From Dysgonomonas sp. 25 (GTDB lineage: Bacteria > Bacteroidota > Bacteroidia > Bacteroidales > Dysgonomonadaceae), in assembly GCF_010501075.1 (NCBI RefSeq), contig NZ_QVMN01000010.1, forward strand, positions 22,316 to 86,315: a stretch of 64,000 bases of DNA. The letters are read 5' to 3'. Positions 8,801 to 17,831 of the stretch are shown piece after piece (positions within the stretch are counted from its first letter, which is position 1; each line of letters starts with the position of its first letter). The translations under genes and the position numbers were made by a program. The notes beneath the pieces were generated by a model. The model had not been told where the DNA came from, did not search any database, and worked only from the letters and a program-made list of their open reading frames with translations.

Positions 8801-8955
8801 AATCGGGAACAAAGGTATGCTTTTTCTTTCAGAAGCTTAGCCGCGGGAGTCTTAAAGTATGTGATAGGTTGTTTCCCTTTTCCGCAACGTTGAGGAAAGA
8901 AGCAATATAAGTCTTATCTTAGCGTTTTATTCAGTACGTAAACCCCGAATCTATT

Positions 8956-9921
8956 ATGAAAACATTCCTGTCTTTCTTTTTCTCCCTTTTGTTTTTGGCA
9001 GCTTGCCAGCCTTCCCTTCATTACGAGGATACAGGCCGTGCATTAGAATATAAATCAGGGGAGAAGACACTATTTGCCTACAATTATGCTACTGTCTATC
9101 CTCCGGCCGGTGTCGATACGGTTTACAAGCGGAGCGGCTTTTTCCACCCCGTAAACGATATGGCAGGTGAAACGCTGACAAACCTGTCGCCGTCCGACCA
9201 CTACCATCACTATGGGCTTTGGTATGCCTGGACGAAAACCACTTTCGAGGGGGATGAGATCGATTTCTGGAATGTCTACAAAAAGCAGGGAACGGTGCGT
9301 TTCCGCGAATTTACGGAGATATCGGATACCGGATTCAGTGCAGTGCTGGATCATATTGTCTACCCCGATTCATCGGCCGAGAAAACGGCAATGATCGAAA
9401 ACCTGGAGATAAGGATCGGAAAACCTGACGGAGCTGCCTACTATCTGGATTATATAACGACAGTACAATGTGCGACCACCAGCCCGATAACATTGGAACA
9501 ATACCGGTATGGCGGCTTGGTTATCCGCACGCGTGCCGACTGGACACCCGACCGAACCGCCTTCCTCACTTCCGAAGGTTATACACGCGAAAATGCCGAT
9601 AACACGAATGCTCGATGGGCTCTTTTTGGGGGGAAGACTGACAAAGGTGATGCTTGCATACTTATCCTTTCGCATCCGTCTAACCTGAACTACCCCGAGC
9701 CTCTACGTATATGGGATGAGAAAGCAAACGCCGGAACGGGAGATATGATGTGGAATTTCTCGCCTACAAAAAAATACCCTCACACCCTCGATCCATCGGA
9801 TGAACTGCGCTTGCATTATCGCATATTCGTTTTCGACAATCCCATTCATGCAGATAGGGCGGAACGTTTGTGGCAACGTTTTACAGAGGAATATCCCGAA
9901 TACATTAATTATACTTTCTAG
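8956..9921 (+). CDS. DUF6807 (PmoA-like) lipoprotein
   Basis: A 321-residue lipoprotein: signal residues 1-16 with lipobox LAAC and Cys17. The mature part matches the DUF6807 pattern as I remember it, with the hallmark SDHYHHYGLWYAWTK near residues 79-93 and many aromatic residues in beta strands. Some relatives are annotated 'methane oxygenase PmoA', a name that says nothing reliable about activity. Many relatives sit in carbohydrate-use loci of Bacteroidota, but here the neighbours are ygiQ and ffh, so no pathway can be inferred. A near-match -7 box (TATCTTAG, 8915-8922) lies upstream. Confidence 0.8.
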   Translation: MKTFLSFFFSLLFLAACQPSLHYEDTGRALEYKSGEKTLFAYNYATVYPPAGVDTVYKRSGFFHPVNDMAGETLTNLSPSDHYHHYGLWYAWTKTTFEGDEIDFWNVYKKQGTVRFREFTEISDTGFSAVLDHIVYPDSSAEKTAMIENLEIRIGKPDGAAYYLDYITTVQCATTSPITLEQYRYGGLVIRTRADWTPDRTAFLTSEGYTRENADNTNARWALFGGKTDKGDACILILSHPSNLNYPEPLRIWDEKANAGTGDMMWNFSPTKKYPHTLDPSDELRLHYRIFVFDNPIHADRAERLWQRFTEEYPEYINYTF

Positions 9922-9970
9922 TAAAAGTAAAAACAACAATAGAGGTATTTCTCATTCTGCCAAAAGTTTA

Positions 9971-9978
9971 TATCTTTG
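9971..9978 (+). promoter_or_regulatory. Bacteroidales -7 box for ffh
   Basis: TATCTTTG fits the TAnnTTTG consensus exactly and lies 40 bases before the ffh ATG. The -33 region about 20 bases upstream has only TTT (9948-9950). Confidence 0.6.
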
Positions 9979-10018
9979 TGCTCCGACAATTTTTAAGAAC
10001 TGATAAACAAGATATACT

Positions 10019-11335
10019 ATGTTCGAAAGTCTCAGTAGCAGGTTAGACCGCTCGTTTAAGATACTGAAAGGTGAAGGAAAAATCACCGAAATCAATGTAG
10101 CCGAAACCCTTAAAGATGTTCGCCGCGCATTACTCGATGCCGACGTCAACTTCAAAACGGCCAAGCAATTTACCGAAACCGTTAAGGAGAAAGCAATGGG
10201 GCAGAACGTGCTGACAGCCGTTAAGCCGCAACAATTGATGGTGAAAATCGTCCACGACGAACTGGCTGCTTTGATGGGTGGCACGTCTATGGATATCAAC
10301 CTGAAAGCTACTCCTGCTATCATTCTGATGTCGGGATTGCAAGGTTCGGGTAAGACGACTTTCTCGGGCAAGCTGGCCAATATGCTGAAATCGAAGAAGG
10401 GGAAAAATCCTCTCTTGGTGGCGGATGATATTTATCGTCCTGCGGCTATCGAGCAGTTGCGGATATTGGGTGAGCAAATCGGCGTTCCCGTATATACGGA
10501 GGAAGGCAATAAAAACCCTGTGGAGATTGCACAGAACGCTATTAAACAGGCAAAACAGAACAACAACGATGTAGTTATCATAGATACCGCCGGACGTCTG
10601 GCTGTCGACGAAGAGATGATGAAAGAGATTGAAGCGATAAAGAACGCTATCGATCCGTCCGAAATCTTATTCGTAGTCGATTCCATGACCGGGCAGGATG
10701 CTGTGAATACAGCGAAGGAATTTAACGACCGCCTCAATTTCGACGGTGTTGTCCTTACCAAATTAGACGGTGACACCCGTGGTGGTGCGGCGCTCTCTAT
10801 CCGTTCGGTTGTTGACAAGCCGATCAAGTTTATCGGTACAGGCGAGAAGATGGAAGCGATTGACGTATTCCACCCCGACCGTATGGCCGACCGTATCTTG
10901 GGGATGGGTGATATCGTTTCGCTCGTCGAACGTGCGCAGGAACAATACGATGAGGAAGAAGCCCGTCGCCTGCAAAAGAAGATTGCCAAGAACCAGTTCG
11001 ATTTCAACGACTTCATCGGTCAGATACAGCAAATCAAAAAGATGGGTAACCTCAAGGAATTAGCGTCAATGATTCCGGGCGTAGGCAAAGCCATTAAGGA
11101 TCTGGACATCGACGACGATGCTTTCAAGAGCATCGAGGCTATTATCCAATCCATGACACCGAAAGAGCGTTCAGCTCCTGAAATCCTCAACGGTAGCCGC
11201 CGCGAACGCATAGCCAAAGGTAGCGGTACTTCGATTCAGGAAGTCAACAAGCTTATCAAGCAGTTTGACCAAACGCGCAAGATGATGAAGATGATGACGC
11301 AAAACAAAGGCAAGATGCCGAAGATGAGAAGATAA
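10019..11335 (+). CDS. ffh: Signal recognition particle protein Ffh (SRP54)
   Basis: 438 residues, the GTPase subunit of the signal recognition particle, which binds signal sequences and delivers ribosomes to FtsY at the membrane. The N-domain helices cover residues 1-90. The G domain shows GLQGSGKTT (106-114), DTAGR (187-191) and TKLDGD (about 246-251). The C-terminal M domain is rich in methionine and ends KMMKMMTQNKGKMPKMRR. The start follows a -7 box at 9971. Length and motifs are complete. I did not find a 4.5S RNA gene next to it. Confidence 0.98.
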   Translation: MFESLSSRLDRSFKILKGEGKITEINVAETLKDVRRALLDADVNFKTAKQFTETVKEKAMGQNVLTAVKPQQLMVKIVHDELAALMGGTSMDINLKATPAIILMSGLQGSGKTTFSGKLANMLKSKKGKNPLLVADDIYRPAAIEQLRILGEQIGVPVYTEEGNKNPVEIAQNAIKQAKQNNNDVVIIDTAGRLAVDEEMMKEIEAIKNAIDPSEILFVVDSMTGQDAVNTAKEFNDRLNFDGVVLTKLDGDTRGGAALSIRSVVDKPIKFIGTGEKMEAIDVFHPDRMADRILGMGDIVSLVERAQEQYDEEEARRLQKKIAKNQFDFNDFIGQIQQIKKMGNLKELASMIPGVGKAIKDLDIDDDAFKSIEAIIQSMTPKERSAPEILNGSRRERIAKGSGTSIQEVNKLIKQFDQTRKMMKMMTQNKGKMPKMRR

Positions 11336-11343
11336 GATATAGA

Positions 11344-11375
11344 GCAAGGCTACCATTGGTAGCCTTGCTTATTTT
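11344..11375. terminator. Strong terminator between ffh and a convergent gene
   Basis: A perfect 11-bp stem, GCAAGGCTACC (11344-11354) with GGTAGCCTTGC (11358-11368), and a 3-base loop, followed by TTATTTT on the plus strand. It lies 8 bases after the ffh stop and abuts the stop codon of the convergent minus-strand gene, so it may serve both. Confidence 0.9.
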
Positions 11376-11989
11376 ACTTCGTTACCATACTTGTCGAGAT
11401 CTATAATATTACCATTTTCTATTGTAAAGGTATATATGGGGCGGTGTGGAACTTCCTCGAAAATATTAGATCTTGAATTTTCTGTAACGATTAATTCCAA
11501 GATATGTCCTTTTATCTGATACGTCCCTCTCTCGAGCTGAAACCAAGCGACATATCCGGGATGTATAAAACGTTTCATCAGAAAAGTAGAATCGGATTTT
11601 AGCCCGATAACTGTCCCTGCTTTCCCTCCGCTATAGACTTTGCTGAACCCATTTTGAAATTCATACAGATGAAAGTCATCTTTCATGTTGATGCTCAGCT
11701 CGATTATTTGCTGCGGTGGAGCAAAGTTTATACATGTATCTATCATTATATATTTTCCAATGCTCCCTTTTATGCAGTGCTTGCCTGCATTCAATGAAAT
11801 CTTGTAATCGCCAAATTTATCCCCAAACAAATCATCAAAGTCTGGTATCAGAAAAATAGAATCATTTATTGCGAGGAAGCTCAATTCGGCTTCATCATTA
11901 TTGATATCTGTAATCCTTATTTCATACTCGTCCGTTTGAGCTGATAGGCCTAATGGAAAAAGAAGTAATATACAAAACAGATATTTCAT
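11369..11989 (-). CDS. Secreted protein of unknown function
   Basis: 206 residues from the ATG at 11989. The longer frame would begin at 12025 but puts 12 residues before the signal peptide MKYLFCILLLFPLGLSAQ, so I chose the shorter start. The mature part has no motif I recognise. Its strand-like pattern (for example YEIRITDINNDEAELSFLAI) suggests an all-beta protein related to Bacteroidota secreted proteins of the carboxypeptidase-regulatory-like or DUF type, but this is a guess. It converges on ffh and is transcribed alone. Confidence 0.7.
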   Translation of the reverse strand: MKYLFCILLLFPLGLSAQTDEYEIRITDINNDEAELSFLAINDSIFLIPDFDDLFGDKFGDYKISLNAGKHCIKGSIGKYIMIDTCINFAPPQQIIELSINMKDDFHLYEFQNGFSKVYSGGKAGTVIGLKSDSTFLMKRFIHPGYVAWFQLERGTYQIKGHILELIVTENSRSNIFEEVPHRPIYTFTIENGNIIDLDKYGNEVK

Positions 11990-12081
11990 TGAATATGAAG
12001 TTATATTTTTGTGATAGATAACCATAAGATATACAAATATAAGATTTCTTTATAATGATAAATAAGATATATTTTTTTTGT

Positions 12082-12089
12082 TATCTTTG
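12082..12089 (+). promoter_or_regulatory. Candidate -7 box for the retropepsin-like gene
   Basis: TATCTTTG is an exact TAnnTTTG match, 105 bases before the ATG at 12194. The expected -33 region has no TTTG, so this is a candidate only. Confidence 0.4.
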
Positions 12090-12193
12090 AAACAAGCCTT
12101 TTATACCATAGTCTGAAATATTTATCCCTCTTCTCTTCTGATTTCTCAAAAGAGAAGTCTTCTATTTTCTTTATCTAAAACGAGATCATTGTT

Positions 12194-13486
12194 ATGAAAG
12201 TACAAAAAATCTTTTCCATCATTTGCTGTTTGATAATATCCTTGCAATTATCCGCTCAAGAGCCTAATGCGCGTATCGGAGAACTGATAGGAGGAACCGA
12301 CTATTTCGAATTGAAGAGACAATATGACATTTCCAAAGACAGTATAATTCCTCTTTTACAACTATTGTCCGAAGCGCTGATCAGTGATGCCCTGAATAAA
12401 CCGGAAGAGGCAGAAAAAGCTATACAGGTACTACTCACACATCATCAGGGAGATATAGGCGTCGAAGGCTCGGCCGGGATGATAGGTCTCTGGTCGAACA
12501 ACCTTATCAAGCAGGGAAAATATAGAGAAGCTGCAGAATTATTGGCAGGGTTGATTCAAGTACCAGAAGCTGCAGCATATATGTCGGAAGGTACTTTGAT
12601 CGCACTTACTAATGCGTACAAAAAAGCTTCCTATCTGCAGAATTGTCCACCCGATGAGATTGTCCGTTCCGGCGAAGATTGCGTAGTTTCACTTGAGAAA
12701 AACTCGTTCGGCTTGCCGACTATCCCTGTCGAGATAGATGGCGAAGAAGTTCGTTTTATTTTCGATACGGGAGCTGATGCCCCGGGATTCATCTCGATGG
12801 ATTTTGCTCAAAAGTATGGTATAGAAATCATTGGAGATTCCATCCTTGCGGGAGGAATAACACATGTGGGTTATGCAAAAATAGGATTTAAAGACCAGTT
12901 GAAAATCGGAAATATCACCTACAAAAATGTCTGGTTCATCGTTGCCCCCTCGGCTGATGTTGTCTATAATGACAGTGTAGTTGCCAGTCTCGATCCTATA
13001 TTAGGGCGACACTTTATGGAGAAGGTTGGTGAATTTCAGATTTTCCCGAAAGAAGGCAAAGTGGTATTTCCCCTTGTGCAATCGCCACCCCCTGCCGGCG
13101 GATCTAATATGATGCTGTTGCAGTCTCAGCCGTATATCGAAGGCTTTTCGGACGACGAAAGGCTTCTTTTCCATTTCGATACAGGAGGTGGTATATCGCT
13201 CCACGCTCCGTATTACAGGAAACATAAGGAATTTATAGATGCCAACTATGTGTGCGACAGCGTAGGAATAGGCGGCTTTGGCGGTGCTAAACGGATGGCT
13301 TTCTACAAGATTCCTCATTTCCCCCTCCAGATAGGAGATACAAAATGCGAACTGAATGATATAGGAGTGTTAACCGAAGACCTGAATATGGGCAAAGACG
13401 GTTCGCTGGGTATGGATTTTATTTACCGGTTCGATAAAGCTATATTCAATTTTAGGGAGATGTACCTCCGGATAGAAAATGAATAG
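12194..13486 (+). CDS. Secreted protein with two retropepsin-like aspartyl protease domains
   Basis: 430 residues with a signal peptide (1-21, ending LSAQ). Residues 45-150 are helical and repeat-like. The first pepsin/retropepsin-type half has the catalytic motif FDTGAD at 190-195 with an inhibitor-like ILGRHF flap partner near 269-274. The second half has FDTGGG at 328-333 and a later GSLGMDF motif. Two DTG motifs in one chain mimic the bilobed aspartic proteases, so a single chain could form a complete active site. It is exported, so the likely site is the periplasm or cell surface. Substrate unknown. An exact -7 box lies 105 bases upstream. Confidence 0.85.
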   Translation: MKVQKIFSIICCLIISLQLSAQEPNARIGELIGGTDYFELKRQYDISKDSIIPLLQLLSEALISDALNKPEEAEKAIQVLLTHHQGDIGVEGSAGMIGLWSNNLIKQGKYREAAELLAGLIQVPEAAAYMSEGTLIALTNAYKKASYLQNCPPDEIVRSGEDCVVSLEKNSFGLPTIPVEIDGEEVRFIFDTGADAPGFISMDFAQKYGIEIIGDSILAGGITHVGYAKIGFKDQLKIGNITYKNVWFIVAPSADVVYNDSVVASLDPILGRHFMEKVGEFQIFPKEGKVVFPLVQSPPPAGGSNMMLLQSQPYIEGFSDDERLLFHFDTGGGISLHAPYYRKHKEFIDANYVCDSVGIGGFGGAKRMAFYKIPHFPLQIGDTKCELNDIGVLTEDLNMGKDGSLGMDFIYRFDKAIFNFREMYLRIENE

Positions 13487-13545
13487 CTAAAGACTTCGCT
13501 GTCACGAATCTGTATTCAATTAGCACGCTGTCGGACTATGTAGGG

Positions 13546-13576
13546 TTGTTTTTCTCCCGATAATTGACTATATTTG
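13546..13576 (+). promoter_or_regulatory. Candidate promoter in the gap before folD
   Basis: TTG (13546-13548) and TATATTTG (13569-13576) with a 20-base spacer fit the TTTG-N19-21-TAnnTTTG pattern. Transcription would run through the 23-codon frame at 13615 and towards folD. Confidence 0.45.
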
Positions 13577-13614
13577 TTTGAGTAATCTATACCATAAAAA
13601 CCCTGAGTTCGATT

Positions 13615-13686
13615 ATGAATACAAAAGATATCTATGCAGCGATTCAGTTCGATCCTGCTAATTACATAAGACATTTACATGAATGA
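13615..13686 (+). other. Short 23-codon reading frame after a promoter
   Basis: ATG to TGA, coding a 23-residue peptide (MNTKDIYAAIQFDPANYIRH and three more residues). It begins about 38 bases after the candidate promoter. It reads like the start of a larger gene that has been cut off, or a leader peptide. No homology can be claimed. The sequence from 13687 to 13800 is G-rich in places and could fold, but I cannot name it. Confidence 0.25.
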
Positions 13687-13810
13687 TAGTAATGGGGGCA
13701 ACTTGTTTTTTTATAACGGGTGAATGCCCGAACAAAGATGGGGTTCCGATGTAGCCGATGTTCCCCCTCGGTAGGATCCTCTTATTAAAAAATTACCAGA
13801 AATCTTTGAA

Positions 13811-13845
13811 GCCCTGTATGATGTGACATTATGCAGGGTTTTATT
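13811..13845 (+). terminator. Weak hairpin before folD
   Basis: CCCTG (13812-13816) can pair with CAGGG (13834-13838), followed by TTTTATTT. It may end the short transcript that begins near 13580. The stem is short and the loop long, so this is tentative. Confidence 0.4.
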
Positions 13846-13858
13846 TCCTAAATCTTTG

Positions 13859-13866
13859 TATCTTTG
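13859..13866 (+). promoter_or_regulatory. -7 box for folD
   Basis: TATCTTTG matches TAnnTTTG exactly and lies 17 bases before the folD ATG, so the leader would be very short. Confidence 0.55.
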
Positions 13867-13883
13867 TCTCAAACTCAGATTAT

Positions 13884-14765
13884 ATGCAATTGATAGACGG
13901 AAAAGCCATATCGGCACAGATAAAGAAAGAGATAGCAGCAGAAGTAGCCAACATCGAAGCCCGTGGAGGGAAAACGCCTCATCTGGCAGCCGTATTGGTC
14001 GGTCACGATGGCGGAAGCGAAACCTATGTGGCAAGTAAGGTGCGCACCTGCGAAGAAGTAGGCTTCAAATCTTCCCTTATACGGTTCGAAGAGGATGTGA
14101 CCGAAGCCGAGTTGTTGGCTTGTGTCGACAAATTGAATAGGGATGCCGATGTAGACGGCTTTATCGTTCAATTGCCTTTGCCGAAACATATCTCCGAGCA
14201 GAAAGTTATCGAGGCTATCGATTACCGTAAGGATGTGGACGGATTTCATCCTATCAATGTCGGGCGCATGTCTATCGGGCTGCCTTGCTTTGTATCCGCT
14301 ACTCCGGCAGGAATACTCGAACTATTGAAGCGCTACGAGATACCGACGCAGGGGAAACATTGCGTTGTCCTCGGGCGAAGCAATATTGTCGGAAAGCCTG
14401 TTGCCAACCTCATGATGCAGAAGGGCTATCCGGGCGATGCTACGGTGACCGTTTGCCATAGCCGCACACCGAATATCAAAGAGATATGCCTGTCGGCGGA
14501 TATTATCATTGCTGCCCTCGGCGTTCCCGAATTTCTGAAAGGGGATATGGTGAAGGAAGGAGTTGTTGTTATCGATGTGGGTACGACACGCGTCCCTTCT
14601 ACCGAAACGAAGTCGGGCTTCCGCCTGAAAGGCGATGTAGCTTTCGACGAGGTTGCCCCCAAAGCGTCGTTCATCACACCCGTTCCGGGCGGAGTAGGGC
14701 CGATGACGATTATCTCGCTGATGCGCAATACTTTATTGGCAGGAAAGAAAGAAATATATAAGTAG
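13884..14765 (+). CDS. folD: Methylene-THF dehydrogenase / methenyl-THF cyclohydrolase FolD
   Basis: 293 residues, a cytoplasmic enzyme that interconverts 5,10-methylene-THF and 10-formyl-THF for purine and one-carbon metabolism. The family signature with the catalytic lysine is seen as [14 protein letters not shown] (Lys52). The NADP-binding signature [14 protein letters not shown] is in the second half, followed by the PGGVGPMT motif near the C-terminus. Length is typical. Related folate and purine genes in the window are glyA (37954), folA (42953), purC (49697) and folP (55350), but they are not linked in one operon. Confidence 0.97.
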   Translation: MQLIDGKAISAQIKKEIAAEVANIEARGGKTPHLAAVLVGHDGGSETYVASKVRTCEEVGFKSSLIRFEEDVTEAELLACVDKLNRDADVDGFIVQLPLPKHISEQKVIEAIDYRKDVDGFHPINVGRMSIGLPCFVSATPAGILELLKRYEIPTQGKHCVVLGRSNIVGKPVANLMMQKGYPGDATVTVCHSRTPNIKEICLSADIIIAALGVPEFLKGDMVKEGVVVIDVGTTRVPSTETKSGFRLKGDVAFDEVAPKASFITPVPGGVGPMTIISLMRNTLLAGKKEIYK

Positions 14766-14785
14766 ACACCGTCATTATAAACCTC

Positions 14786-15058
14786 CCTAAAAAGCCTCTA
14801 AAGTGTCGCTTTTCTGTACCACTTTTTGTACCAGTAATTGCGTTTGTATCTTTCTCATTAAGGGCTAATTAAGACTATTTTCCGGAACAAAAAATCAGTA
14901 TTTTCTATCGAATTACTTTTTTCTTTGAGAACTCCGTGAAAAACTCTGTGTCACTCTGTGGTAAAAAATGTCACGTTTATATAAGAACACTTTCTTGTAA
15001 CTCGTAACTGTGCGAAGCACGAAGTAACTCGTAACTAAAACATAGATAAACTTACGGG
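14786..15058. repeat. R4 dispersed sequence, copy 1
   Basis: The 296-base gap after folD is largely one copy of a sequence seen again at 56207-56625. Shared blocks are AAGTGTCGCTTTT, GTACCACTTTTTGT, AAAATCAGTATTTT, CCGTGAAAAACTC and GTGTCACTCTGTGGT. It also contains a small hairpin, CTGTGCGAAGCACGAAG. No gene is visible here. Confidence 0.75.
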
Positions 15059-15061
15059 AAC

Positions 15062-15511
15062 TTAATCGTTCTTATACGGAATATTCTTGAACTCGCAAAG
15101 CTCAGTAATCTTGCTTTTAGCTTGGCGCATATCGTCATAAACCAATTTGCCTAAATCTAATTTCTGCTGCTTTTGCCCGTTGAGCAGGAAAACGACATAG
15201 CTGACACCGAATGTCACTTCCGAAACATTTACCCATTCGATAGCAATAGCCTTTTGAGGAGGAATATCCGCTTCGACAACGTTATTGTCTATTTTGAGCA
15301 AAGATTTGGTATGAGCCAGAACGTTCTGCAAAAGGATAATTATCCCGAACAACGTAGCAATAGCTGCCAGAATAAACCAGAGGTCCATCACTCCGGCAAG
15401 AAGGTTTTTGATGGTGAAATATAGCCCTATTGCCGTGAAATAGCCACCTGCAATGATGCCGAATATGCGTGCTGCCTTGGGTTTGCTGTGCCCTATGATA
15501 AGTTCGTTCAT
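15062..15511 (-). CDS. Two-TM membrane protein of unknown function
   Basis: 149 residues. Two hydrophobic segments at about 17-37 and 44-62 are followed by a soluble C-terminal half (DIPPQKAIAIEWVNVSEV and so on) of beta character, possibly a PH-like or bacterial PH fold. I do not recognise a named family. It lies 40 bases downstream of tcdA on the same strand, with a -7-like TATCTTTA (15541-15548, minus strand) between them, so it may have its own promoter. Confidence 0.7.
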   Translation of the reverse strand: MNELIIGHSKPKAARIFGIIAGGYFTAIGLYFTIKNLLAGVMDLWFILAAIATLFGIIILLQNVLAHTKSLLKIDNNVVEADIPPQKAIAIEWVNVSEVTFGVSYVVFLLNGQKQQKLDLGKLVYDDMRQAKSKITELCEFKNIPYKND

Positions 15512-15551
15512 AATAATCAGTTTAAGTGTAAATGATGATGTAAAGATAAAA

Positions 15552-16313
15552 TTATTCCGCCGAATTGTACGTTTTATCGTATAAATCTTGCAAAACCAAT
15601 GCTGCCAGCCTGAACCCGAAAATGGCGGTGATATGCGCTACCGTTCCGTTTATCTGTGCTTTCAGTTCGTCCCATTGTCCTGCCGTCCCGGGTGGGGTAT
15701 ATGTACCCTTGTTTTCCAATACCTCGTCGCTGTATACACAGAAAAACTTTTTCGAAGGCATTTCACCTTTCCGCATTTTGCGCCGGAGGGCGGCGGCCAA
15801 CGGGCATCCTTTCACCTTCCAGAATTCAGCCGTTTGAATACGCGACGAATCTAACTTGAGGGCTGCACCCATCGACGAAAAAAAGACGGCATCGGTCTTT
15901 GTCGCCGAACGAATCAGGTTGGCTTTATGCTCGAGGCTGTCGATGGCGTCGATGATATAATCGTAGCCGTTCAACGCGAAAGACGCATCATTGTCGATGC
16001 TGTATATCTCTTGCAGGGCTTCTATCTCGGCATTGGGATTAATCGCCAGCAAACGGGCTTTCAATACCTCTACTTTCGGTTGCCCCACAGTTTCGGTTGT
16101 CGCCATCAGCTGACGGTTGATATTGGTTACATTTACCGTGTCCGAGTCCACTATTGTGAGATGCGTTATGCCCGACCGGACAAGGCTTTCGGCGCACCAG
16201 CTGCCTACACCTCCCACACCGAAAAGTATGACGTGCGCTTCGGCAAGGCGTTTCATTACCTCATCGCCCAGCAATAGGTTCGTACGGCTCAATATTTCCT
16301 GTTCTGTATACAT
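15552..16313 (-). CDS. tcdA: tRNA threonylcarbamoyladenosine dehydratase TcdA (CsdL)
   Basis: 253 residues, an E1/ThiF-like enzyme that uses ATP to cyclise t6A37 in tRNA to ct6A. The Rossmann nucleotide motif GVGGVGSWCAESLVRSG is at residues 32-48, followed by the DSDTVNVTNINRQ motif that binds the ATP phosphates. The 253-residue length without a C-terminal sulphur-transfer extension fits TcdA rather than MoeB/ThiF. No thiamin or molybdopterin genes are near. It faces away from the ndh gene across an R3 repeat. Confidence 0.92.
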   Translation of the reverse strand: MYTEQEILSRTNLLLGDEVMKRLAEAHVILFGVGGVGSWCAESLVRSGITHLTIVDSDTVNVTNINRQLMATTETVGQPKVEVLKARLLAINPNAEIEALQEIYSIDNDASFALNGYDYIIDAIDSLEHKANLIRSATKTDAVFFSSMGAALKLDSSRIQTAEFWKVKGCPLAAALRRKMRKGEMPSKKFFCVYSDEVLENKGTYTPPGTAGQWDELKAQINGTVAHITAIFGFRLAALVLQDLYDKTYNSAE

Positions 16314-16348
16314 GCCTGATAGTTAATTGAATCAGAGTTATATTTTCG

Positions 16349-16430
16349 TGTCATGCCGAACTTTATGTGAGGCATCTCATTCGGATAAAGCAAACGCAAA
16401 CGAGATCCCTCGCATCCGCTCGGGATGACA
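16349..16430. repeat. R3 hairpin-pair element
   Basis: Begins GTCATGCCGAACTT and ends CGCTCGGGATGACA. It occupies most of the gap between tcdA and the stop of the NADH dehydrogenase gene. Same family as 4049, 39723, 56364 and 62511. Confidence 0.75.
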
Positions 16431-16455
16431 AGGCATGCCAAAGATAATTAAAAAA

Positions 16456-17769
16456 TTATTCCACATCCTGCTCTTCGTATATCTTGCTGAATTTGGGGCG
16501 GATAAATAGCCGGAGCGACACATCGTAGTTGAAGTAGTTCCATACCCAGTCGATGAATACGGCAACTTTGTTCCGCATCCCCACAATGGTCAGGATATGG
16601 ATAAACAGCCAGAGCCACCATGCTACTATGCCGCTGAACTTGAAAGGGCCTAAGTCGGCTACGGCGGCATATTTACCGATTGTGGCGAGTGAGCCCCTGT
16701 CTTGATAGGCGAATCTTTCAGGGCGTTTATTCTTGATTTTTCCGTTCAGGTTTTTGGCGAGGCGCGTAGCCATTTGCAGGGCTACCTGTGCCACCTGCGG
16801 ATGCCCTTTCGGGCTTTTGTCGGTTTGCAGTAAGGCGGTATCGCCTATGGCAAATATATCTTTGCAGTCGTTTACGTGCAGATATTCATCTATGACAATC
16901 CGCCCTTTCTCGTATGCTTCGGCAGGCATCCCCGGCAAACCGTTGGGAGCTACCCCCGCCACCCAGAATACATTACGCGAACGCAATTCGCTTCCGTCGC
17001 TCATCTTTATCAGGTTGTTTTCGTAATTGATGACGAAAGCATTATGTTTTATCAGGACGTTCCGTTTAGTCAGCGCTTTAGCTGCCCCCGCCGATGCCTT
17101 TTCGGACATTCCGGCCAGTAATCGCGGCGACCCGTCAATCAGGTGGATTTCCATCTGGTTGAAGTTTATTTCGGGATAATCTTTCGGCAAGGTATTTTTC
17201 CTCAAATCGGCCAAAGCTCCCGACAATTCTACGCCTGTGGCTCCTCCGCCCACCACGACGAAGGTCAGCAACTCTTTCCGTTCTTCCTCGGTTTTTGCCG
17301 TAAGGGCTTCTTCGAAGCTTAATAATATTTTATTCCGCAGAAGAATAGATTCGGGAGTTGATTTCAGTGCGAAGGTTGTTTCGCGTAAGGCATCGTTTCC
17401 GAAATAATTGGTATCGCATCCTGTGGCTATAACTAAATAATCGTAGGGTATATCGCCTATATTGGTGCGCACAATATGTTGGTCGGGTACCACATATTTG
17501 GCTTCGCACATGCGGAAGTGGAAATTCTTGCGCTTCTGGAAGTTCTTGCGCAGCGGATAGGAGATAGAACCCGGCTCCAATCCGGCGGTTGCCACCTGAT
17601 AGAACAGCGGCTGGAACTGGTGATAGTTGTATTTGTCTATCATCACTATCTGATAATGCTTGTTGTCGAGCTTTTTTGCCAATTGCAGCCCACCGAAGCC
17701 TCCTCCGATGATGAGGATTCTTTTCAAAGCTCCTTTCCCGGGAATATTCGCAATATATTTTGTATCCAT
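16456..17769 (-). CDS. ndh: NAD(P)/FAD oxidoreductase, type II NADH dehydrogenase-like
   Basis: 437 residues. The N-terminal dinucleotide motif ILIIGGGFGGLQLAKKL (about 18-34) binds FAD, and a second one, FVVVGGGATGVELSGAL (about 166-182), binds NADH. ATG-type YDYLVIATG and the late FAD motif DIFAIGDTALL are present. A hydrophobic, Trp-rich C-terminal stretch (WWLWLFIHILTIVGM) would tether the enzyme to the inner membrane, as in NDH-2 enzymes, which pass electrons from NADH to menaquinone without pumping protons. Exact substrate preference cannot be read here. Confidence 0.9.
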   Translation of the reverse strand: MDTKYIANIPGKGALKRILIIGGGFGGLQLAKKLDNKHYQIVMIDKYNYHQFQPLFYQVATAGLEPGSISYPLRKNFQKRKNFHFRMCEAKYVVPDQHIVRTNIGDIPYDYLVIATGCDTNYFGNDALRETTFALKSTPESILLRNKILLSFEEALTAKTEEERKELLTFVVVGGGATGVELSGALADLRKNTLPKDYPEINFNQMEIHLIDGSPRLLAGMSEKASAGAAKALTKRNVLIKHNAFVINYENNLIKMSDGSELRSRNVFWVAGVAPNGLPGMPAEAYEKGRIVIDEYLHVNDCKDIFAIGDTALLQTDKSPKGHPQVAQVALQMATRLAKNLNGKIKNKRPERFAYQDRGSLATIGKYAAVADLGPFKFSGIVAWWLWLFIHILTIVGMRNKVAVFIDWVWNYFNYDVSLRLFIRPKFSKIYEEQDVE

Positions 17770-17831
17770 AGCGATTGAAATTATTGTTCCGTATATCTTA
17801 TTAAAACATTCTATGAACGGGTAAGTTCACC

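Noticed and set aside
9922..10018. 4.5S RNA gene beside ffh
   Set aside because: The gap is under 100 bases, contains the ffh promoter and shows no GGAA-tetraloop hairpin typical of SRP RNA.
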